Source: Rhodanobacteraceae bacterium (GTDB lineage: Bacteria > Pseudomonadota > Gammaproteobacteria > Xanthomonadales > Rhodanobacteraceae). From it: 64,000 nucleotides of DNA. A program made the translations under genes and the position numbers. Under the pieces are notes generated by a model. It ran no database searches and was not told the DNA's origin. It worked only from the letters and a program-made list of their open reading frames with translations. Positions 16,913 through 24,447 of this stretch are shown here, one piece after another. The stretch covers positions 19,840-83,839 of the forward strand of contig PLNP01000006.1 of the NCBI GenBank assembly GCA_003142815.1, written 5' to 3'. How positions within the stretch are numbered: position 1 is the stretch's first letter; each line of letters begins with the position of its first letter.

Positions 16913-18141
16913 GGGTTCGGCTCGGCAGCTTTTCCCTCTCCCCCGGCAAAGCCGGTGGAGAGGGCAAGGCGAGGGGGCGGGGATTCGGAATGGGCGAGGC
17001 GTTGGGATTCGTTGGAGCCCCGCCCCCTCACCCCAGCCCTCTCCCCCAACGATGAAGCCGTTGGGGGAGAGGGGGCGGCGCAGGCATCGAGCAGCGCATC
17101 GTTCTCGTCCGGGCGACCAACGGTGATGCGCAGGCATCCGGTGAGTCCGGATTGCGCCGAGAAATCGCGGACCAAAATACCGGCGTCCAGCAAGCGTGCG
17201 AATGCGTCACGCGCATCCGCGAAGCGCACCAGCAGGAAGTTGCCGGCCGAAGGCCAGACCTTGCGCACCAGCAGCGACGCGGCGAGTGCGTCGGCGACAC
17301 GAGCGCGCTCAATGAGCAGGGTGGCAATGCGCTTCTGCGTTCGCGCCAGCGCGACCTCGTCAAGCACAGCACCGAGCGCGGCGCGCACACTCGGCGACGG
17401 CAGTGGATACGGCGCCGAGATACGGCCGATCAGGTCGGCGATCTCTTCGCGCGCGATCAACGCGCCCACGCGCGCGCCGGCCAGCGCATGCACTTTCGAC
17501 AGTGTGCGCAACACAGCGATGTTGTCGTGGCGATCGATCAGCGCGGTCGCGCTGGCAACGCCAGCAAATTCGATGTACGCCTCGTCGACCACCAGCAAGG
17601 CACGGCCGGCGAGTTGCGCGGCGAGTTGCTCGATGCGTGCGTCGTGATACAGCGCGCCGGTCGGATTGTTCGGCGAGCAAACGATCACCAGCTTGGTGTC
17701 GGCGTCGGTCAGCGCGAGCAACCGGTCCGCATCGAACGCGAAATCGTCGTCCGCGGACAAGGCCAGCGCGCGGTATTCGGCGCCCTGCAACTGCGCGCCG
17801 ATCCGGTACATGCCGAAGGTCGGATCGAGCGCGACGACGTTGTCGCGACCGGCGCGGCAGAACGCGCGCAGCAGCAGATCGATCGCCTCGTCGCTGCCGC
17901 GACCGAGCCAGAGCCGGCGCGGGTCGACGTCGTACAGTTTCGCGAGTCGCGCGCGCAAATCCTGCGGTTGCGGCGACGGATAGCGATTCAGGCCTGCATC
18001 GATGTCGTCGCCGTCTTCGTGACGGTCCCACGGACATTCGTTGGCATCGAGACGAATACGCGCCTCGAAGCCGCTGCGCCGTGCCGACGCGTACGCTCGG
18101 AATGCAGCCAGTTCGGGCCGCACGCGGCAGAGCATGCTCAT
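16909..18141 (-). CDS. hisC: Histidinol-phosphate aminotransferase with repeat-derived C-terminal extension
   Basis: A 410-residue fold-type I PLP enzyme for step 7. It has LDANECPWD at the start, [17 protein letters not shown] and the Schiff-base Lys216 in [10 protein letters not shown], with the phosphate-binding Arg further on. Homology ends near [12 protein letters not shown] (about 356), the normal family length. About 54 further residues ([14 protein letters not shown]...[11 protein letters not shown]) come from palindromic repeats at 16930-17077. The stop overlaps the hisB start by 4 bases, so the repeat extension has kept coupling intact. The start is the ATG at 18141, overlapping the hisD stop (ATGA). 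Confidence 0.95.
   Translation of the reverse strand: MSMLCRVRPELAAFRAYASARRSGFEARIRLDANECPWDRHEDGDDIDAGLNRYPSPQPQDLRARLAKLYDVDPRRLWLGRGSDEAIDLLLRAFCRAGRDNVVALDPTFGMYRIGAQLQGAEYRALALSADDDFAFDADRLLALTDADTKLVIVCSPNNPTGALYHDARIEQLAAQLAGRALLVVDEAYIEFAGVASATALIDRHDNIAVLRTLSKVHALAGARVGALIAREEIADLIGRISAPYPLPSPSVRAALGAVLDEVALARTQKRIATLLIERARVADALAASLLVRKVWPSAGNFLLVRFADARDAFARLLDAGILVRDFSAQSGLTGCLRITVGRPDENDALLDACAAPSPPTASSLGERAGVRGRGSNESQRLAHSESPPPRLALSTGFAGGEGKAAEPNP
16930..17077. repeat. Tandem inverted palindromic repeats in the hisC 3' end
   Basis: Two copies face each other: CCCTCTCCCCCGGCAAAGCC with GGTGGAGAGGGC (16934-16965), and CCCCGCCCCCTCACCCCAGC with CTCTCCCCC...GGGGGAGAGG (17019-17076). 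The spacer holds GGGGGCGGGG and its complement. This is the same arrangement as in hisH. Confidence 0.75.
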
Positions 18142-19580
18142 GCGGTCGCCTTTTGCGCTATGCGTTCGAAGCGGGCGGCTGCGACCTCGCCTTGAAGCGT
18201 GTCCTGAGCCTGGTCGAAGGAGGGACGACTCGGGTAGGAATGCTGTGCAATCCGTGTCATCGCCTGCAAGCGCAAATCCACCGCCCGCGCGTGCGCCTCC
18301 AGGCGTTCGGTGCGTGCCAGCAGCGCGGCATCGCCGCCGATGTTGCGCAGTCCTTCGGGGCTGAGTTCCTGCACGTTGACGCGACGCACGAAGCTGTCCA
18401 CGCCGACACCGCTGAACGAACGCGCGAAGCCGAGCGTCGGCAACACATGGTTCGGTCCGGCGCAGTAGTCGCCGACCGTTTCCGGCGACCACGCACCGAG
18501 AAAGATGCTGCCCGCGTTGCTCAAAATGGGCAGCAGCGCGCGTGGTTCGCGCGTCTGCACGATCAGGTGCTCGGGCGCATAGCGTTCCGAGACCAGAGCT
18601 GCCTCGGCGAGATCGCGCACGCGGATCAGGCGCGCATGCGCGAGCGCGGCGCATGCGATCTCGCGGCGCGGCAGTTCGACAACCTGCGCGGCCACAGCAC
18701 GCGCGACAGCGTCAAGCAGACGCTCGCTCGGGCTGACCAACAACACTTGCGAGTCGGCGCCGTGTTCGGCCTGTGCAAGCAGGTCCGCGGCGACGAACGC
18801 AGGATCAGCTGCGTCGTCGGCGATCACCAGCACTTCGGACGGACCGGCCGGCATGTCGATCGCTGCGCCTTCGGGATCGGCGGCGACCTCGAGTTTCGCC
18901 GCCGTCACCCACGCGTTGCCGGGACCGAACAGCTTGTCGCAACGCGGCACCGACGCGGTACCGTAAGCGAGCGCCGCAATCGCCTGCGCGCCGCCGAGCT
19001 TGAGCACGCGGGTCACGCCGCAGAGTCTCGCGGCGACGAGAATTGCGGGATCGGCACGACCGTCCCTGCGCGGCGGGGTCGCCAGCACGATCTCGGCACA
19101 ACCGGCGATGCGCGCCGGCACGGCCAGCATCCACACCGTGGACGGCAACGGCGCGCTGCCGGCCGGCGCGTACAGGCCGACGCGGCCGATTGGACGGATG
19201 ACCTGTTCACAGCGCACGCCGGGCGCGGTGTCGACATGAATGCCCGCCGGAACCTGCGCAACGTGAAACCTCTTGACGCGCGCGATCGCGTTGCGCATCG
19301 CCGCTCGCACTTCGGCACCGATTTCGGTTTCGGCCACCGCGAATTCGTCGGCATCGACTTCGAACGATGCCAGATCGCAGCCATCGAGACGTAGAGTCAG
19401 CTCGCGCAGCGCAACATCGCCATGCGTGCGCACATCGGCGAGGATCGCGCGCACAGCCGCGAGCTGGCGTTCATCGCGGATCAGTCGCGGTCGCGCCAGC
19501 ACGTCGCGGCGTTGCCCCTCGCTGAGTGTCGACCAGTCAATGACCGCCAGCGTGGCTTCGATGTTGGCGATCGCGTTCAT
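18138..19580 (-). CDS. hisD: Histidinol dehydrogenase
   Basis: A 480-residue zinc enzyme that oxidises histidinol to histidine in two NAD steps. It shows [31 protein letters not shown], the signature region [15 protein letters not shown] and the active-site YAPEHL block, then [20 protein letters not shown] and GPNHVLPT. The usual length is 430-440. The extra C-terminal 35-40 residues after LRLQAMTRI include [12 protein letters not shown], encoded by a copy of the GTCCTGAGC..GTCGAAGG repeat (18201-18220). Start 19580 ([11 protein letters not shown]) overlaps the hisG stop by 4 bases. The stop overlaps the hisC start. Confidence 0.96.
   Translation of the reverse strand: MNAIANIEATLAVIDWSTLSEGQRRDVLARPRLIRDERQLAAVRAILADVRTHGDVALRELTLRLDGCDLASFEVDADEFAVAETEIGAEVRAAMRNAIARVKRFHVAQVPAGIHVDTAPGVRCEQVIRPIGRVGLYAPAGSAPLPSTVWMLAVPARIAGCAEIVLATPPRRDGRADPAILVAARLCGVTRVLKLGGAQAIAALAYGTASVPRCDKLFGPGNAWVTAAKLEVAADPEGAAIDMPAGPSEVLVIADDAADPAFVAADLLAQAEHGADSQVLLVSPSERLLDAVARAVAAQVVELPRREIACAALAHARLIRVRDLAEAALVSERYAPEHLIVQTREPRALLPILSNAGSIFLGAWSPETVGDYCAGPNHVLPTLGFARSFSGVGVDSFVRRVNVQELSPEGLRNIGGDAALLARTERLEAHARAVDLRLQAMTRIAQHSYPSRPSFDQAQDTLQGEVAAARFERIAQKATA
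18201..18220. repeat. GTCCTGAGC-GTCGAAGG repeat within hisD
   Basis: A 20-base repeat also found at 23543-23563, 27302-27322 (inverse) and 55882-55902, always elsewhere between genes. Here it is read in frame near the hisD 3' end. Confidence 0.7.
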
Positions 19581-20467
19581 GCCAGCATGCGCTCCACGCT
19601 GAGCACCATGAGGCTGCTTGCGCCGAGGCGCTTGAGTTCTTCGAGGTGTTGCCAGTCGAGTTTGTTGCACAGCGCCTGCATCGCGATGTCGTCGGGGCGG
19701 CCGTCGAGGCTGAGCACGCTCGGGGTCTCGCGCGACGGTAGCAGGCGCGTGATCGCGGGCAGCGCCGAGCGCGGCGCCTGCAGCATCAACAGGCGCACGC
19801 CATCGCCGGATTGCGCGCCACCGATGCGCGCGCACAGGCGCTCGATCTGCGTCGTCGTCGCCGCGTTCTGCGCGCGCGGACTCGACGCGAGCACGGCCTC
19901 GCTCTGCATCACCGTGACCAACTCGTGGAGCTGGTTCGCGGCGAGCGTGGCACCGCTGGAGACGAGATCGCAGATCGCATGCGCCTTGCCGAGTCGCGGC
20001 GCGATCTCGACCGAACCGTTGAGCAAAACGACTTCCGCATCGATGTCTCGCGCGCGCAGCCAGCCCGCGAGCAGGGCCGGATACGAGGTCGCGATGCGCA
20101 GACCGGCCAAGTCAGCGACGTTTTCGATCGGTCCGTTGTCTGGCACCGCGATCGCAAGGCGGCAGCTGCCAAAGCCTAGCGCCTGCAGTTCGGTCGGCGC
20201 CGCGGCGCCGACATCGGCGAGACAGTGCTCGGTCAATACATTGCGGCCGACGATGCCGAGTTCGCAACTGCCTTCGACGAGCAGGCCGGGGATGTCGTCG
20301 TCGCGCACCAGCAGCACGTCGACCGACATGTTTTCGCCGTACAGGAACAGACGGTCGCGGCTGGACCGGAAGACCAGGCCGGCGCGCCGCAGCAGGCCAA
20401 GCGACTGTTCGGAGAGGCGCCCCGATTTCTGCACGGCGATGCGCAGCCGATCACGGTTCTCGTTCAT
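19577..20467 (-). CDS. hisG: ATP phosphoribosyltransferase (long form)
   Basis: A 296-residue first enzyme of the pathway, condensing ATP and PRPP. The catalytic periplasmic-binding-like part shows [49 protein letters not shown] and the PRPP loop [15 protein letters not shown]. Residues about 220-296 form the regulatory ferredoxin-like domain that binds histidine in long-form HisG, so feedback inhibition is expected. The start at 20467 overlaps the stop of the TrpR-like gene (ATGA). The protein appears complete. Confidence 0.97.
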   Translation of the reverse strand: MNENRDRLRIAVQKSGRLSEQSLGLLRRAGLVFRSSRDRLFLYGENMSVDVLLVRDDDIPGLLVEGSCELGIVGRNVLTEHCLADVGAAAPTELQALGFGSCRLAIAVPDNGPIENVADLAGLRIATSYPALLAGWLRARDIDAEVVLLNGSVEIAPRLGKAHAICDLVSSGATLAANQLHELVTVMQSEAVLASSPRAQNAATTTQIERLCARIGGAQSGDGVRLLMLQAPRSALPAITRLLPSRETPSVLSLDGRPDDIAMQALCNKLDWQHLEELKRLGASSLMVLSVERMLA

Positions 20468-20820
20468 CGCGCGCTCCGAACGCCGGTAGCGGCGGCGGGC
20501 TTGCGGCGTTGCTGTATGCGTTTCGCCGCCAGCGCATAGCCGCCCGAGCCCTGTTCGAGGCAGCGCGCGACGCGGCCGATGGTCGTGATGCTGACCGCGG
20601 TTGCGTCATGGATCTGCCAGTACGGCAAGCCGGCGACGAGATGCGGCACGACGCTCCAGCGATCGCGCATCGCCTCGCGCTCGGCCGGCGTGCACAGGTC
20701 GTCGAGGAAAGCGCGCGCCTCGTCCACGCTGCGCAGAGTCAGTAGCGCCTCGCACAGAGAGCGTTCCGCGTTCGTGGAATCGAGTTCGGGTTCGAGATGA
20801 CGTTTTTTCATCGCACTCAT
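20464..20820 (-). CDS. TrpR/YerC-family repressor, probable histidine operon regulator
   Basis: A 118-residue protein with the TrpR-type DNA-binding core: SLCEALLTLRSVDEARAFL, FLDDLCTPAEREAMRDRW, then the helix-turn-helix LPYWQIHDATAVSITTIGRV with ARCL after it. It is first in the his operon and coupled to hisG by a 4-base overlap. YerC-type genes next to his genes have been proposed from comparative genomics to repress histidine synthesis (HisR). The perfect palindrome TATTAACGCGTTAATA two bases upstream of its ATG is a natural autoregulatory operator. The start could be the ATG at 20820 or 20811. Co-repressor identity (histidine?) is inferred. Confidence 0.88.
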   Translation of the reverse strand: MSAMKKRHLEPELDSTNAERSLCEALLTLRSVDEARAFLDDLCTPAEREAMRDRWSVVPHLVAGLPYWQIHDATAVSITTIGRVARCLEQGSGGYALAAKRIQQRRKPAAATGVRSAR

Positions 20821-20821
20821 G

Positions 20822-20837
20822 TATTAACGCGTTAATA
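20822..20837. promoter_or_regulatory. Palindromic operator upstream of the his operon
   Basis: TATTAACGCGTTAATA, a perfect 16-base palindrome directly before the first gene. Read leftward, TATATT overlaps its edge and could be the -10 box, so a bound repressor would block polymerase and the leader would be very short. Its TTAA half-sites resemble those of TrpR-family operators. Confidence 0.7.
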
Positions 20838-21161
20838 TATTCGCCAGCATACGAGGCGGCGCTGGAGGCCGTCAAGCACCAGTCAAGCGCGCGGCCAGGA
20901 ACGTTCCGAGCAACAAGGAAATTTCGAGCAAGTCGATAGCCCGGCGCCCGCTATCCTGACGCTCCCGCACATTCGATGCGCTGCAGGCACGGACTCGAGC
21001 GCACGCCTGTTTGTTCAGGCCTCCCCGACCGAATTGCTGGAAACAGCGTGGGGGTGGCTGCGCCGAACGCTCAGCAGCGCGCGTGCGGCGAAGTGCTAGC
21101 GGTGCACATCGCCGCTTGCCTCAGGCTGGTAGCGGATCGCCGCTATGCGCAGGCGCAGGTG
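20838..21161. other. Intergenic region between the his operon and rnk
   Basis: 324 bases with no supported gene. The left edge holds promoter sequence for the his operon. The rest has no clear coding frame, repeat or terminator that I can see. Confidence 0.5.
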
Positions 21162-21509
21162 TCAACCGCCGGGCACCTGCCACTTGATCGACTGGCCAAC
21201 GCGCAAGCCAAGCATCGCGCTGCCGACCGGAGCGAGCACCGACACCATGTCTGGCGATCCGTCGGCGTCGCGCGGATAGACCGGGGTCAGCTCATGCGAT
21301 TTACCGTTGAGTTCGTCTTCGACGCGTGTCGTCGAATTCATCGTGACGATGTCATCCGGGATCTGGTCGGGTGCGACGACTGTCGCGCGTGGCAACTCTG
21401 CGAGCAGCGCCTCGGCGCCGATGAAGTTGTGGTAGGCCGGCTGCTCGATCAGCTGTTCCAGACGCTTGAGATCGAAGCTGGAGACGATAACGGCGGCGGT
21501 CTGATCCAT
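21162..21509 (-). CDS. rnk: Rnk-type nucleoside diphosphate kinase regulator
   Basis: A 115-residue protein starting MDQTAAVIVSSFDLKRLEQL at 21509. The N-terminal coiled segment (about 1-45) is followed by a GreA/GreB C-terminal FKBP-like domain, with DDIVTMNSTTRVEDELNGKS, ELTPVYPRDAD and SVLAPVGSAMLGLRVGQSI. Rnk binds RNA polymerase and affects nucleotide pools in Pseudomonas and E. coli. The size and blocks fit the family, and the short coiled coil separates it from true GreA. It is a single-gene unit. Confidence 0.9.
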   Translation of the reverse strand: MDQTAAVIVSSFDLKRLEQLIEQPAYHNFIGAEALLAELPRATVVAPDQIPDDIVTMNSTTRVEDELNGKSHELTPVYPRDADGSPDMVSVLAPVGSAMLGLRVGQSIKWQVPGG

Positions 21510-21774
21510 GACGACTCCACCAGGTATGTTTGGGATGCTGGCGCGGAATTCGGTCACGCCCAGGAGATTGTTGGACTTGAGTCGGTCGGCTGCAATCGCG
21601 TCTCGGGCGATTCATGGTCCGCCGCTTCGCAGGCGCATTGAACCGCCGGGTAGATGCCTGGTTTTGACGCTAACCGATCTGTCGGGTTTCTCAAATCGCG
21701 TTATGCGCTGCGCGCAGGCGAGCGTGGCGATCACTTTTCGCGCAAGTCATCCGCGCCGGCCAGATCAATCGCCG

Positions 21775-22737
21775 TCATCTGCTTTTCGGCCGGGTCATTT
21801 TTGCCGTCTTCGCCGCTTTCCGGTTCGCGCGGCTCGGCGGATCAAGCAGTTTGCGGGGCAGTTTGCGGAATATGTCGGCCAGCGCCATGAGGAAGATCGC
21901 CATCGCTGAACTCTTGCGCCAGACCATTGCGATGCGTCGGCTCGGCGGGTGGCCGCGAAACTCGATCAGGTCGATGTCGGTGGAGTGCGCGACCGGTGGC
22001 TTCACGGCGAGGACGGGCAACAGGGTGATGCCGACATTGGCGGCGACCATCTGGCGCAGCGTCTCCAGGCTGGTCGCCCGAAAGCCGGTGCGTTCGCTCG
22101 CGCCGGCGAGTTCGCAGGCCTCCAGCGCCTGGTCGCGCAGGCAGTGTCCTTCTTCGAGCAGAAGCAGACTCTGGTTCGCAAGATCGCCGAGCTTGAGCGA
22201 TGCGCGTGAAGCAAGCTTGTGGCCATGCGGCACCGCGAGCACAAAGGGTTCCTCGAACAGGAATTCCTGATGCAACTGTTGGTCGTGCAACGGCAATGCG
22301 AGCAGCGCGGCATCCAGCCGGCCCTCGCGCAATTGGCCCAGCAGGGCTTGTGTCTTGTCCTCGACCAGCAGCAGTTCGAGGCGTGGAAAGCGCTCGCGAA
22401 TCTGCGGAATCACATGTGGCAGCAGATACGGTCCGAGAGTTGGAAAAATGCCGAGGCGCAGCGTGCCCGATTCCGGATCGAGCATGCGCCGCGCGATCGC
22501 CTTGATCTGGTCGACTTCGTTCAGCACTTCGCGCGCGCGCCGCGCGATCTCGCCACCGGCTTCGGTCAGCAGGATCTTGCGTGGCGCGCGTTCGACAAGG
22601 GCAACGCCGAGCTCTTCTTCGAGCTTCCTGATCTGGGTCGACAGCGTTGGCTGGCTGACGAAGCTCGCGACGGCGGCGCGGCCGAAGTGCTTGTGTTCGG
22701 CAAGGGCGACCAAATACTGGAGATCACGCAGGTTCAT
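21775..22737 (-). CDS. oxyR: Hydrogen-peroxide-sensing LysR regulator OxyR
   Basis: A 320-residue LysR-type activator. The N-terminal winged HTH (MNLRDLQYLVALAEHKHFGR, then FVSQPTLSTQIRKLEEELG) is typical. The redox pair is visible in EEGHCLRDQALEACELAG, corresponding to E. coli Cys199 and Cys208 with the same spacing. It is divergent from ahpC, its classic target, across 145 bases. The C-terminus (ANRKAAKTAKMTRPKSR) is longer and more basic than usual. The start at 22737 is the family start; 14 codons upstream are open but lack homology. Confidence 0.95.
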   Translation of the reverse strand: MNLRDLQYLVALAEHKHFGRAAVASFVSQPTLSTQIRKLEEELGVALVERAPRKILLTEAGGEIARRAREVLNEVDQIKAIARRMLDPESGTLRLGIFPTLGPYLLPHVIPQIRERFPRLELLLVEDKTQALLGQLREGRLDAALLALPLHDQQLHQEFLFEEPFVLAVPHGHKLASRASLKLGDLANQSLLLLEEGHCLRDQALEACELAGASERTGFRATSLETLRQMVAANVGITLLPVLAVKPPVAHSTDIDLIEFRGHPPSRRIAMVWRKSSAMAIFLMALADIFRKLPRKLLDPPSRANRKAAKTAKMTRPKSR

Positions 22738-22882
22738 CGCATCATTGACCGTGGCTATTGACGCTATCGTATCAATCAATTGGATCGATGGATCGGCTGG
22801 CCGTATTCTCTACCCGTGGCGTTGCTGACGCCCCTGACCCCCAGTCTGTTTCCAACCCGGAAAAACCCCAAGGAGAACCACC
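22738..22882. promoter_or_regulatory. Divergent oxyR-ahpC promoter region
   Basis: 145 bases between the two starts. The segment near 22753-22800 contains CTAT/ATAG-like and ATCGAT elements (GGCTATTGACGCTATCG, ATTGGATCGAT) that could form the four spaced tetranucleotides bound by OxyR; the match is loose. A strong AAGGAGA ribosome site precedes ahpC. Confidence 0.5.
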
Positions 22883-23425
22883 ATGTTGACCGTAGGCGAC
22901 AAGTTCCCGGACTTCAATCTCAAGGCCACCGTTTCCACCGAAAGCCTCGAAAAGGCGTTCTTCCCGATCACCAACATGACTTACAAGGGCAAGTGGCTGC
23001 TGGTGTTCTTCTATCCGAAGGACTTCACCTTCGTCTGCCCGACCGAGATCAAGGGTTTCGGCGACCTCAACGGCCAGTTCGCGGACCGCGACTGCCAGGT
23101 GCTCTCCGCCAGCACCGACAGCGAGTTCGTGCATATGGCGTGGCGCAAGGACCACAAGGACCTGCACGACCTGCCGTTCCCGATGCTCGCGGACACCGCG
23201 AAACGCCTGTCGACCGCGCTCGGCATTCTCGACGCGGAAGAGGGCGTCGCCAAGCGCGCGACCTTCCTGGTCGATCCGGAAGGCATCATCCGCTTCGCCT
23301 ACGTGACCGACGGTAGCGTTGGCCGCAATCCGCAGGAAGTGTTGCGCGTGCTCGATGCGTTGCAGACCGACGAGCTCTGCCCGTGCAACTGGCACAAGGG
23401 TGAAGCGACGTTGAAGGTCGCGTGA
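22883..23425 (+). CDS. ahpC: Peroxiredoxin, alkyl hydroperoxide reductase subunit C
   Basis: A 180-residue 2-Cys peroxiredoxin that reduces peroxides. Peroxidatic Cys52 lies in FYPKDFTFVCPTE. A C-terminal ELCPCNW motif (Cys166 and Cys168) supplies the resolving cysteine. This is the AhpD-partnered AhpC type, and ahpD follows 224 bases later, while no ahpF is present. The gene is preceded by AAGGAGA and is divergent from oxyR, so peroxide induction through OxyR is expected. Confidence 0.96.
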   Translation: MLTVGDKFPDFNLKATVSTESLEKAFFPITNMTYKGKWLLVFFYPKDFTFVCPTEIKGFGDLNGQFADRDCQVLSASTDSEFVHMAWRKDHKDLHDLPFPMLADTAKRLSTALGILDAEEGVAKRATFLVDPEGIIRFAYVTDGSVGRNPQEVLRVLDALQTDELCPCNWHKGEATLKVA

Positions 23426-23649
23426 TCGCTTCTGCCAGCGCGTAGCGTGCGCCGACGCTCCACAAGATGACCGTCGCCCCGGCGAACGCCGGGGCCCAGC
23501 GCCTTTGAAGACGCGGGGTTCCGGCTCGGGCGAAGCCCGGCCAGTCCTGAGCATGTCGAAGGGCCGGAACGACGAAAGAGCGTGCGCTCCGCCTTCCTGT
23601 TCGAATAGCGATCGGCCTGCAGAGCGGGGCCTTTCCCCGGAGACATTTA
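23426..23649. repeat. Repeat-filled ahpC-ahpD intergenic region
   Basis: Contains a CCCCGGCGAACGCCGGGG hairpin (near 23475-23492), CGGGCGAAGCCCGG (near 23527-23540) and a copy of AGTCCTGAGCATGTCGAAGGG (23543-23563). No gene is supported. The hairpins could attenuate or stabilise the ahpCD message. Confidence 0.65.
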
Positions 23650-24204
23650 ATGAACCTCGATGACATCAAGGGCCGTTTGCCCGAGTATGCGAAGGATCTT
23701 CGCCTCAACCTCGATTCGGTGCTGGGTGAATCCGGCTCGCCCGGGCTCAATGCGAAGCAGATCGCGATCATCGCGCTCGCCAGCGCGATCGCGTCGCGCC
23801 ACGAGCCGCTGACCAGCGCGATCGCCACACACGTCGCCGGCACGCTCAGCGAAGCGGAAGCGAATGCGGCACGCGCCGCCGCCGCGATCATGGCGATGAA
23901 CAACATCTACTACCGCTTCACGCACCTGGTCGGCAACGAGGAATATGCGACCTTGCGCGCCGGCCTGCGCATGAACGTGATCGCCAATCCCGGTTGCGAA
24001 AGAGTCGACTTCGAGCTTGCGTCGCTTGCGGTGTCAGCGATCAATGGCTGCGGCATGTGCATGGAGTCGCACGAGAAGACCCTGCGCAAGCACAACGTGC
24101 CCGCTCCGGCGATGCAGAGCGCTGCGCGCATTGCCGCGGTGATGCATGCGGTCGCGGTGACTGCCGAGCAGGCCAGCGCGGCCGCGTGTGCAGCGGTGGC
24201 CTGA
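23650..24204 (+). CDS. ahpD: Alkyl hydroperoxidase AhpD
   Basis: A 184-residue all-helical carboxymuconolactone-decarboxylase-fold protein. The redox CxxC is in INGCGMCMESHEKTLR (Cys134, Cys137) with the conserved His141. AhpD passes electrons to AhpC, usually from a lipoyl protein, in organisms using this pair. It starts MNLDDIKGRLPEYAKDLRLN after a GGAGAC ribosome site. The repeat-filled spacer from ahpC still allows co-transcription. Confidence 0.95.
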   Translation: MNLDDIKGRLPEYAKDLRLNLDSVLGESGSPGLNAKQIAIIALASAIASRHEPLTSAIATHVAGTLSEAEANAARAAAAIMAMNNIYYRFTHLVGNEEYATLRAGLRMNVIANPGCERVDFELASLAVSAINGCGMCMESHEKTLRKHNVPAPAMQSAARIAAVMHAVAVTAEQASAAACAAVA

Positions 24205-24231
24205 AGACCGGCCCTCCGAAATAACTTTATC

Positions 24232-24335
24232 TCGGCATCCCGGCGGAAGCCGGGATCCGGCTCCTTTCAGGAAATTGCCGGAAGCACGATGACCAGCTTC
24301 GCTGTTGTGAAGCGCCTCCGGTTTTCGCCGGAATG
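24232..24335. repeat. Repeat elements between ahpD and the aminopeptidase gene
   Basis: GCATCCCGGCGGAAGCCGGGATCC (a hairpin of the CCCGGCGAAAGCCGGG family). It is followed by a stretch whose complement, CCGGCGAAAACCGGAGGCGC then TTCACAACAGCGAAGCTGGTC, recurs almost exactly at about 58138-58182. Region 24205-24447 otherwise holds no gene. Confidence 0.75.
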
Positions 24336-24447
24336 AGCGATTTCTTCGGTTTTTTCTGGAAGAGCGACGCTGCGACCATGACGTCTCGCCCATTGCTGTC
24401 GCCGAGGCGGTGTGGTTAGGTGCAGGATTGCCTCCGGAAGATCTGCG

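Noticed and set aside
14130-17077. Possible CRISPR-like or rho-independent terminator array in the his operon
   Set aside because: The repeats are inverted, unevenly spaced and lack uniform spacers or U tracts, so they are palindromic elements rather than CRISPR or terminators.
15893-19394. Long plus-strand frames opposite hisB, hisC and hisD
   Set aside because: They are shadows of an operon whose genes all carry conserved active sites.
20976-21641. 221-codon plus-strand frame
   Set aside because: It runs opposite rnk, which has clear GreA-like domain sequence, and shows no motif.
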